From Lotus japonicus (lineage: Eukaryota > Streptophyta > Magnoliopsida > Fabales > Fabaceae): 64,000 nt of DNA. Position numbers and translations under genes: made by a program. Below, one piece after another: positions 55,800-64,000 of the stretch. A model generated the notes under the pieces. The model did no database searches. It was not told the DNA's origin and was given only the letters and a program-made list of their open reading frames with translations. Within the stretch, counting starts at the first letter, position 1; each line of letters opens with the position of its first letter. Location of the stretch: contig NC_080044.1 of NCBI RefSeq assembly GCF_012489685.1, positions 59,387,507 to 59,451,506 of the forward strand, read 5' to 3'.

Positions 55800-57597
55800 A
55801 GATAATCTTGTCCTTAGGTACCCACTTTCTGGGTCCTCTTTTGTTAGTTACCCCAGAGGTTCTGATCACCTTGGGTGTCTCAACATAATATTTTAAAGGA
55901 ATATTTGCATGATATTTAGTCATAGAGAAAGATCCCTTTTTAAGAGGGTTTTTAGCAATTCTAGCAGGTACAGGATCAGGCAATATGGTACCAGAGGGAA
56001 CAAAGCATTCATACAAGGATTTAGCTTTAGACACAGAAGGCTCATTTCTAATTGGTTTAGAATAGCCAATGCCATGCATTCCATTTCTGCTTACGCCATA
56101 GATCATTGAAGCCATTAAGCTTCTATCCACGCTTTTAGCTAGGAATCTTTGAAAAGACTTTTCATACTTAGATTCATTTCTACAATCAGAGGCATCACAG
56201 GCAACAATTTCTTCTAACTTAGCAATCTGGTTCTTAAGCACAGAGTTAGAATTTACCAAAGCATGATTTTCATTTTTCAAATCAGAAATAATTTTCTCAT
56301 GTTCAGAAGGAGTCTTGGAGACAGCAGATAAGTTCTTTTTCAACTTTTTATGCTTAGACAATAAAGAGTTATACTTATCCATGATATCAGACAAAGCATG
56401 TTTCAGTTCAGAGGTAGAGAAAGAAGCAAATACCTCATTTTCATCGTCTGAGTTAGGATCTCCTTCTAATTCTGAGTCAGAGTCAACAGCTTCCTTTGAC
56501 TCTGCTTCCTTGTCTTTGACAATTGCCATGAGTCCTTGGACTTCACCATCAGAGTCAACATCCTCTGACTCTGATTCATCAAATGTCACCATCAGACTCT
56601 TCTTCGTCTTGAAGTGCTTCTTTGGCTTCTTGTCTTTCTTCAACTTTGGACAATCACTTTTGTAGTGCCCAGATTCTTTGCACTCAAAACATGTGACTTC
56701 CTTGATTGAAGACTTCTTCTGGCCTGAGGACTCATACTTTCCTTTTGCCTTTCCAGAGCCTTTGAACTTGCTCTGCCTGTGCTTCCAGATGCGGTTGAGT
56801 CTCTTGGAGATCAGAGTCAGCTCATCTTCATCAGAATCTTCTGATGCTTCTTCAGATTCTTCTTCTTCAGCTTGAAGAGCCTTTGACTTCTCAACCTTAG
56901 CCTTTTCAGATTTGGATTTCAAGGCTATGGACTTTTTCCTCAGATCTTGCATCTCTGAGCGTTTCAGCTCATGGCATTTCAAAATGCTGATGAGTTCTTC
57001 TAAACTCATATTCTCAACGTCTCTCGTGAGCTCTATTGAAGTCACCAAAGGCATCCAACTTTCAGGAAGACACCTGATGACCCTTATGACATGATCTTTT
57101 GTTGTGTAGCTCTTGTTGAGAGGTCGTATGCCAGCTACAAGTAATTGAAATCTGGAGAACATTTCTTCAATGGACTCATTTGGCTCCATGATGAAGGATT
57201 CATACTTTTGGATCAAAGACAATGCCTTTGATTCTTTGACTTTCTTGTTTCCTTCATGAGACATCTTCAGAGAATCAAAAATGCCTTTAGCAAACTCACG
57301 ATCTGTAATCTTCTGGTACTCCTCATAGGAAATAGCACTTAGAAGAATTGCTCTTGCTTTGTGATGTTGTGAGTACAGCTTCTTTTGATCTGCAGTCATC
57401 TCTGACCTTGGGATCTTCTTGCCATCTGCATCAACTGGACGCTCATAGCCATCCATAATAATATCCCAGAGATCTGCATCGAAACCCAGAAAGAAACTTT
57501 CCAGTCTATCTTTCCAATATTCGAACCTTTGACCATCGAACATAGGAGGCTTTGCGTTGTAACCATCTCTTTGAGTTTCACTGGTGGTGGCAGCCAT
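55687..57597 (-). CDS. gag: Sirevirus Gag
   Basis: 636 aa from ATG 57597 (MAATTSETQRDGYNAKPP). The N-terminal copia-type gag region (FDGQRFEYWKDRLESFF to VIRCLPESWMPLVTSI) is followed by a Glu/Lys-rich helical stretch and a zinc knuckle CFECKESGHYKSDC (C-X2-C-X4-H-X4-C, near residue 300). An acidic Ser-rich part and a coiled coil (SDIMDKYNSLLSKHKKLKK) come next. It packages element RNA into particles. The last ~37 codons overlap pol in another frame. The nearly identical fragment at 16204-16886 corresponds to its C-terminal third, and that at 39524-40031 to its N-terminus. Confidence 0.9.
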   Translation of the reverse strand: MAATTSETQRDGYNAKPPMFDGQRFEYWKDRLESFFLGFDADLWDIIMDGYERPVDADGKKIPRSEMTADQKKLYSQHHKARAILLSAISYEEYQKITDREFAKGIFDSLKMSHEGNKKVKESKALSLIQKYESFIMEPNESIEEMFSRFQLLVAGIRPLNKSYTTKDHVIRVIRCLPESWMPLVTSIELTRDVENMSLEELISILKCHELKRSEMQDLRKKSIALKSKSEKAKVEKSKALQAEEEESEEASEDSDEDELTLISKRLNRIWKHRQSKFKGSGKAKGKYESSGQKKSSIKEVTCFECKESGHYKSDCPKLKKDKKPKKHFKTKKSLMVTFDESESEDVDSDGEVQGLMAIVKDKEAESKEAVDSDSELEGDPNSDDENEVFASFSTSELKHALSDIMDKYNSLLSKHKKLKKNLSAVSKTPSEHEKIISDLKNENHALVNSNSVLKNQIAKLEEIVACDASDCRNESKYEKSFQRFLAKSVDRSLMASMIYGVSRNGMHGIGYSKPIRNEPSVSKAKSLYECFVPSGTILPDPVPARIAKNPLKKGSFSMTKYHANIPLKYYVETPKVIRTSGVTNKRGPRKWVPKDKIIYVADILDSSTETPIMVSGQWMLASHDGRKAYVPRAET

Positions 57598-57655
57598 TGT
57601 TTTTCACACCGGCCCGGATCACTGAACACTGTTAGGTGTGGTAATCAGAACTTGC

Positions 57656-57667
57656 GCTCTGATACCA
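57656..57667 (-). other. Sirevirus primer binding site, initiator tRNA-Met
   Basis: TGGTATCAGAGC on the reverse strand, two bases inside the 5' LTR boundary at 57670. Confidence 0.88.
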
Positions 57668-57669
57668 AT

Positions 57670-58889
57670 TGAAGGTATGAAAAACGGTAGAAAGGGGGGG
57701 TTTGAATAACGTTTTCAGAACAAAACTTCCACCTTAAAGATTTTGACAAATCTTTCGAGAACTTAAGTGCTAAAGATAAGAGATAGAAAAGCACACAAGG
57801 ATTTTATCCTGGTTCACTTGATAAATCACTCAAGCTACTCCAGTCCACCCGTTAAGGTGATTTCTTCCTTCTTAGAATGAAGGCAATCCACTAATCAGGT
57901 AAGAGTTACAACTGCACTTGAAACCTACAAGTGACTAACAATTACACTGACTTAGCTCACACTAAGATTCACTCTCTTAGTCTTCTCTAGGATCCGATCA
58001 ACCTTGATCTCCTAAAGGAACTAAACAAACTGTTTATCAAAGAATTGTTTACAAGAGATTTGCTTCTAAAAAGCTAATAGTAAACACAATGAATTTCAGA
58101 TGAAAGAAGGCTTAGAATATTTTGAATATGTCTTGCGCGTATATGTGTTTCTTTTCTTAGTTTCTTAGCCGCTTCTTTCAATCTTCAGCCTCTATATATA
58201 CTCCAAGGATTAGGGTTGAGCGTTGCATGGGAAATGCTACCGTTGGAGGGCAGTTCTGGAAAATCCAGCTTCTGCTGTGGCTGAGAACGTTAGGTAGGTC
58301 GTCAGGAAGGTACACTTGCTTTTGTACTTGGATAGCGACTTGACCTTTTAACCTAGGAGACTTCTGATCAGGGGAATACTTCATATTGGAACTTGTGAAG
58401 CCGGTTGATCAGAGTCAGAGGGAAGGCACAGATCCTCTTACCATTGTATCTTCTGATTCTGAACTCAGAGGGAAGAACATGGCCTTCAGAGTTTCTTGCT
58501 TCTGGACTTCAGAGTTTCCACTATTCAGCTTCTGGATCTTCAGAGTCTTCTACACCATCAGAACATCTGAACCTTCAGTGTTTCTTGGTTATCATAACTT
58601 CTGGATCTTCAGAGCTTCTAGCGACTGAGTCCACATCAGAGTTTGTATAGCTTCAGAACTTCTGAAGCTTTTCCACTGTTCATACTGAACATGGTGAATG
58701 CGAAAGCGTTGCTTGGGTTACCCTTTATACACAGTGCTTCTGATTTGTGTGAGATTAAGTTGAGGTCAGAGCCTGTAAATAGCACACTCAGAAAAACACG
58801 TTAGAGTACCACAATTGTTCATATCAAAAGGATAACTTGTAATCATCAAAACATAGAGTTGTACTACTAGATCAAAACTTGATCTTACA
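57670..58889 (-). repeat. 5' LTR of the Sirevirus
   Basis: 1220 bp. Differs from the left LTR at two positions that I found, 58439 (T for G) and about 58595 (T for G). Followed on the right by the target duplication CATTT. Confidence 0.95.
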
Positions 58890-58895
58890 CATTTT

Positions 58896-59322
58896 ATGGC
58901 TGAAGTGGAAATTTTTGGTGTCTTTCACATATTTAGGGCAGCTTATACTATCGCCGATAATCTTGCAAAACAAGGCTATGAACGCACTCTGCCTCAGCCT
59001 ATGTCAGAAGTTCTCCCTCCCCCTTCCTTGAAGGGTCTCATCTTATTATGCTCCTGCAAATACGGTTCTGGTGTATTAGTAGTGGAATCAAGATGCTGGC
59101 GTTGTTTTCCCTATGGATGCGCTCTTAAAGTTGTTCTGTTACTTTTTTATTTTCCTATGCTCTGGCGTGATGTATATCTGTAGTTGTAGTTTCTGTTTTT
59201 CTTTCCCTTATGTCTTCTATATTTTTATCCTTTCTGCATTGGATTTTATCATGTTAGTCCCTTTGCTTGCTTGTATCTTCTTTTTCAGGTGGACTAGAAT
59301 TCACCTTTCTTAAAAAAAAAAG
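58896..59322 (+). pseudogene. RNase H-like remnant, probably the 3' end of a LINE
   Basis: The frame from 58896 contains VFHIFRAAYTIADNLAKQGY, the usual last motif of plant LINE or RNase H-like domains (HxxREAN-x-x-AD-x-LA), followed by a short tail. A run of ten A ends the block at 59310-59321, as expected for a LINE 3' end. The Sirevirus target site lies right at its start, so the upstream part would be left of 46783; I do not recognise it there. Confidence 0.55.
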
Positions 59323-59873
59323 GGCTTTGACATGGATTTAATGTTTAGTGTGGCATGTATGATCCTCTCAACTGTAATGTGACAAAAAAAAATGATCGCA
59401 ACTGGTTTAGCTTTGTCTGTTACTCTTCCTTTATTTTTTAAGTGTCATCCTATATAGTGGGTTATTGGAGTCTTTTTTCCAATTCTATCGTCTCACGTCA
59501 TAATCATGAAGTTATAAAGCTTTCTAAACAAGATAGTGGATAATTAATTTTTTCTATTCTCTCATATGATTAAGCCATTTATCATTCTTCCCTCCCTATT
59601 AGAATAAAAAAATTATAAACTCCCTCCAATTCCATCTATTTCTTCTTTAACATAATTTAATATTAACACCTTTTTCTATATAACTTTGGAATATCTTTTC
59701 GGTACTTTCATGGAATTTAATTTACAGTTACTACCCAAGACTTTGAATTGATGTAATGAGAATTTAATTTTCATTTACTAGTAAGGGTATATAATAGATA
59801 AAAAAGGATCAAAAAAATTCTTCTAAGGATACAGTTAAAAAAACAAAGAGTATGTTTTTTCCAATAAATACTA
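59323..59873. other. Intergenic AT-rich DNA
   Basis: No open frame with a recognisable product and no clear repeat. Confidence 0.45.
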
Positions 59874-60185
59874 CTCCCTCCGTTCCAAAATGTAGGTTGT
59901 TTTAGGTTGTGCACATTGTTTAAGAGCTCATTAATTGATAATTTTTTTGATTAAAATACCCATTTAAAGTTGTGTTATATTCAGGAGAGAGAAATGTTAT
60001 TATTGATTAAGTGGATAGTGAGAGTTGTGATAGGTGAAAGTTGAAGGTGGTAATTAAGAGATATAATACTAAATGAGGGTATATAAGGAAGAAAGAGAGA
60101 AAAAGTGCATTGGTTTTGCAAAACAACTTATATTTTGGAATATGATATAAATTCTAAAACAACTTACATTTTGGAACGGAGGGAG
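59874..60185. mobile_element. Stowaway-type MITE
   Basis: 312 bp, TA flanks, ends CTCCCTCCGTTCCAAAATGT and ACATTTTGGAACGGAGGGAG, perfect over 20 bases. Non-coding and well preserved. Confidence 0.9.
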
Positions 60186-61041
60186 TAATGTTGTGTGAAC
60201 AAGCCATTATTCTTTTTTTGGCCATCATCACATATTTTTAACCATAAACGGTTAGTAGTAAATTTAATGTGATATTGGCTTGTTAATACCATCGTATATG
60301 AATGTGTGGTTAGTTGTTACCATAAACGGTACCTAGTTTTTAATATCTAAAGGAAATATAAGACATTTTACATTAAACTATTAAAACAATATACAAAATA
60401 CCCCTCTATAGTTTTGTTCACTCTATCATTAATTATACTTCCGATGTATAAAAAAATATCATTAATTATAAAGAGAAAATGTGAAAACTTAAATATAATG
60501 GAAAGTATGCTATTTTCGTAATGTAATACATTAATCATATTTATTGCTTATCCAAAAACAACTAATCATAGTTATTGTTTTCTAAATATGTGATCTTTGT
60601 TGTAAGGAATGGTAGTAAGTAAGCCACGATTATTGACAGTATTTGGGCATGAAACCCGTGTTGTTCTTATTAGGATAAAGACGAATTCCATGAAGCTTCC
60701 TTATGGAAGAACGTGCCTGACATCATAAGGTGACCTGGATAATTGTGAGACATAAAGCTAATGAAGGACCAACAGTTAAGAACATCTCAGAGTGTGTGCT
60801 ATCGTGCCGAAGGACACAATGAAGCGTGACATAAAGCTGAAACATCTCGTAAGTGTGTGACATAAAGCCGAAACCTCTCGATAATTGCATGACATAAAGT
60901 TGGCACCTCGATTTTTGCGAGACAACTCCTTTTAGCTGGCACGCCGAGTTCCAAGAACTACACGGGAGCGAGCCAGAGTCACTATTGTATCTTTGGTGTG
61001 ATACAGCAAATTTGAGACGACTGCGAAGTCATAGTCGAATA
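60186..61041. repeat. Intergenic DNA with GACATAAAGC repeats
   Basis: Mostly AT-rich without genes. Between about 60745 and 60920 a degenerate ~30-bp unit repeats four times (GACATAAAGCTxA, GTGACATAAAGCTGAAACAT, GTGACATAAAGCCGAAACCT, GACATAAAGTTGGCACCTCG). One related word also occurs near 42629. Confidence 0.5.
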
Positions 61042-61326
61042 CTCCCTCCGTCCTCGTTTATAAGTCACTTTTACCTAATTCTCTAGGATTAAGAAAAGAA
61101 GTTACTAGTATTAAATTTGTAAAAAGTTTTATTGAGTTTCCTAGATTACACATCAACTTCTCTCTTCAAATTAATTTCTTTTCAAAATTACATTATCTCT
61201 TTCATATTAAATATAAGGGTAAGTTTGGAAAAAGGCATTAAATACTACATTGGTAATATAAATTAACTTATATTTTGGGATTAAAAAAATCTCAAAAAGT
61301 GACTTATATATGGGGACGGAGGGGAG
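61042..61326. mobile_element. Stowaway-type MITE
   Basis: 285 bp, TA flanks, ends CTCCCTCCGTCCTCGTTTAT and ATATGGGGACGGAGGGGAG (imperfect), followed inward by AAGTCACTTTT / AAAAAGTGACTT. Different subfamily from the MITE at 59874. Confidence 0.85.
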
Positions 61327-61619
61327 TAATATCCATAAGTTATGATGGGATATTCAGTAAAGACTTTGTGCTAATGCAACTGAAACTCCTTAATAATGCA
61401 TTACAATAATACAAAGGCAACAAATAACGGATTAAAACATTACATCACGTTAAACAGTTTCCATAGCACTTAGTCTCAGACATCCAACGATACCGAATGC
61501 GAAAGACATGCAACATATGGCCATACCCGTCCGTGGCGTCCTAGTAGGCTGCAACATGAAACAAATTAAGTTAGATTTATACGGTTTTTTTGTTTTTTTG
61601 TTAATCATGGAAATGATCA

Positions 61620-64000
61620 CTAAAAATCATAAGTATTAAAAAAAATAACACCTTCAAGGTCATCAAATTCATGATCCCCTCCCGTGGAGGATCCCTCGGT
61701 GGACGTTCCTTTAACCAATGGGCAAGTTAAGCGATTGTGTCCAATCACTTTGCATGTGCTACACTTCAAGGGTCGCTTGGCCCTCAATCGAGAAGTTGAC
61801 GGTCCACGGGGACGACCCCTGCGCCGGTGAGTCGTTAGACCTGCGATAGCAGATGGAGTTCCAGTGACACCTTCTGGAACTGAGGGATTGTTTTTATTCT
61901 CTAAGTGTTGAGTGTGACCTCCAACAATCTCCCATGTCTGGCGAAAGTCATCAATAAGCGGACAAGCAAGTGTACACATTTTCCTACAGGCTTCGAGCAT
62001 ACAAACATACCTGGCAAGGACCGCAGAATCTCAAAAAAGCGACGGGGATGACCCCGGCGTTTCACATAAATGATCCTTTGCACCTTGACTCCACCTTTCA
62101 AGCACAAGTGACTTGGGAATGTTATGTATATTGAGATCAACCAAGACAGCAATGATGTGGGCACAAGCTAAGCCAATGCTTTCCATTCTCATGCATGAGC
62201 ATCGGAATTCATATGTAGCCGTATAGTATGAAACAAGCCACTCCCTACTAGATTCTTGGGACCATTTGACCGTGTACATGGACATGCCAAGGGTATCTTT
62301 GCAATTAGTAATTATCATGTCAGCGGCAGATACAATGGTGGGACGGAATCGGAAGAATAATTATCGGGTCAAAATACGTGAGGCTGAAAGCTCAATACTT
62401 TGAAAAAGGGGTGGAGCTTTCAAACCCGGGTCTCCATAGCCTGAACGAAAATCAGCTTCAACTTCTCTATGTCGCATGTATTCGAGACAACGATGAAAGT
62501 GCTGTAGAAACTCTTTCAAGTTGTATCTTCTCTTGACAAACTTCCCAAGTTGGGCGTTGAACCCTTCACACCGAGATGTAGTCCTAAATCCGGCAAAAAA
62601 CTTACCACGAAAGTAGGCCGCAGCCCACGTATGTCTTCTGGCATACATGTCAATAATCCACGGATGTTCATGTAAATTAAATTCTTCAACCGATGATTCC
62701 CACTTTCTTTTAAAATCACCTATTTGAAAATCACTGAACATACAAGTCTTGAACTTAGGGAGGAAGTCAGGAATTTTGATATTATCGGTTGCATTACACA
62801 TCAAGTGCCACGCACAGAGTCGGTGACTGGCATTGGGAAAGACCCTCCGAATGGCATTCCTCATTGCCTTATCTCCATCTGTGATAACTGCTGTTGGACT
62901 CTTCTTGTCCATTGCCTCCAACAACTGCTCTAGCAACCACACATATGTTTCTTCTTTCTCGTTGCCAATTACAGCATCACCAACAACGGTTGTTTGATTA
63001 TGGTGATTGACACATGAAAATATGACGAGGGGACGCCGATACTTGTTTTTTTTTATATGTGGCATCGAATGCTAAAACATCCCCAAACACGTTGTAGTTC
63101 ATCCGACCTATCCCGTCACACCAAAACAAATGTTCCAGATTTTTATCAGCGTCCTCCGTGTGCTGCACAAACATAGATGGGTCTTTGGTACCTAACGAGG
63201 CTAGATAATATAATGCATTGCGTCTATCTGAAACATGTGCTCATCGTTGCTTCCCAACTTGGTTCTGCAGATCTTTCAAGCTGTATTGCGTGTTGTTATA
63301 CCCCCCAACATGTGCAGCATGGGAATTGTAGACGTCGGCAGTTGTTAGACCCGAACTCAAATGAGTTGTCAAACTCAAGATATCTGCTTCGTGCATTTGC
63401 CGGTGTGCAACCAACATTGCTGCATGACTTCTTTGGAGCACGTCGTGGTTATGAGCGTGTACAAACAAGGTGATGTACCACCGTTTTGAGTAACCATGAA
63501 TATGGACCCGTAATTTAGCTTTGCATCCACACCTATAATTACTCCTAGCCTGAGCTGTCCGCTTCACATCACTGTTCTTGCGAAAGCCTTCCCTATGACA
63601 CACAAAAGTTTGTTGGCGTACCTCTCCTTTCTTTTTCCAGCGTTTGGTGTCTTTACGAATAGAGAATCCGGACAATCTTCCAAACCAACAGTAGAACTCG
63701 AACGCCAGCTCCAAGCTCACAAATGAAAACCTCATGATTTCCTCCAGTCTCATGGTCATTAGATCCAGAAAGAGAAAGTCATCCTTTAAATCAATTCTGA
63801 CAGGATTGACGGGTATACTGCCATGCATTTCATTATAATTTACCCCCGCTACATCATCTGTATTGTCAGCTGGGTTAGCTGTGCAGGCGAACCTTCGTCC
63901 TCATCACAAAAAGAGATTTTTTCTTCGCCATCGAGATCACTTGTCGACCTTTCACCAGAGTCAAGCTCATCCTCATGAAGATCATAATCGCCGTGGTCAC
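61620..64000 (-). pseudogene. FAR1-related (FRS/MULE transposase-derived) pseudogene, cut by the window edge
   Basis: Reverse strand, entering from the right. In order: an acidic N-terminal part (63880-64000), a FAR1 DNA-binding domain (FEFYCWFGRLSGFSIRKD ... CGCKAKLRV), a MULE-type transposase core (DGDKAMRNAIRRVFPNASHR, CAWHL, CEGFNAQLGKF), a SWIM zinc finger (FRCSCMRMESIGLACAHI) and a C-terminal zinc knuckle CSTCKVIGHNRLTC, ending NTYDF at 61620. Breaks: a frameshift near 63880, TGA at 63241-63243, a run of nine A (63046-63054) where the flanking motifs require a frame one base shorter, TAA at 62361-62363 and TGA at 62031-62033. The family gives light-signalling transcription factors tamed from Mutator transposases; whether this copy was a gene or a transposon cannot be told without the right end. 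Confidence 0.85.

Larger units (their letters stand above)
46788..58889 (-). mobile_element. Sirevirus (SIRE1-like Ty1/copia) LTR retrotransposon
   Basis: 12102-bp insertion read on the reverse strand, with two 1220-bp LTRs (TGTAAGATC...CTTCA) and target duplication CATTT (46783-46787 and 58890-58894). Order from the right: 5' LTR, iMet primer site, gag, pol (protease, integrase, RT, RNase H), env-position ORF, repeated polypurine tracts, 3' LTR. An antisense ORF lies between env and the 3' LTR. Only two LTR differences were found, so it is very young. Even so, gag and pol are in different frames, pol has one stop and the env-position ORF has one stop. Confidence 0.95.

Overview
The window is nuclear DNA of a flowering plant, most likely a eudicot and probably a legume. 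The eukaryotic evidence is AT-rich intergenic DNA, GT-AG introns, plant TATA boxes, B3-domain and FAR1-related genes, Stowaway-type MITEs and three large LTR retrotransposons. The legume guess rests on my recollection that Calypso/Athila-like and SIRE1-like elements of this style are common there; nothing here proves a species.

Layout, left to right. 1-4.4 kb: a two-domain B3 gene, then degenerate tandem repeats with a SINE-like and a Helitron-like fragment. 4447-13228: a young Athila-type Ty3/gypsy element (1333-bp LTRs, TSD AGCCC, tRNA-Asp primer site). It keeps gag-protease, lacks RT and integrase, and carries a 417-aa ORF in the env position behind its own leader intron. 13.2-15.1 kb: a free-standing gene of the same protein family as that ORF, with TATA box, leader intron and an intronic minisatellite. 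16.2-18.0 kb: a Sirevirus gag scrap fused to one copy of a 1.13-kb duplicated segment. 18.5-21.1 kb: MITEs and a second B3 gene. 23.3-23.6 kb: a small reverse-strand gene resembling the C-terminus of the same family. 23794-35072: a chromovirus (Tekay/Del-like) with 3554-bp LTRs that look identical but a ruined gag-pol. 37.5-41.3 kb: a broken member of the family, the second copy of the duplicated segment and a Sirevirus 5' fragment. 44.1-46.6 kb: a multi-exon Ulp1-like pseudogene. 46788-58889: a very young Sirevirus on the reverse strand (1220-bp LTRs, TSD CATTT) with gag, pol, a large env-position ORF and an antisense ORF with its own TATA box. 58.9-64 kb: an RNase H/LINE remnant, two Stowaway MITEs and a FAR1-related pseudogene that runs off the right edge.

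Two themes stand out. First, one plant protein family (LVxEFW / PYGxxIT / REFYAN type) occurs at least five times: in the env position of two unrelated LTR-retrotransposon lineages, as a stand-alone gene, as a pseudogene and as a duplicated fragment. Second, the chromovirus LTR holds a tandem array of small hairpins whose loops are conserved while their stems change in compensating pairs, which suggests selection on folding.

Coordinates of exons and element ends were read by eye. Family names come from motif recognition, not from a search.
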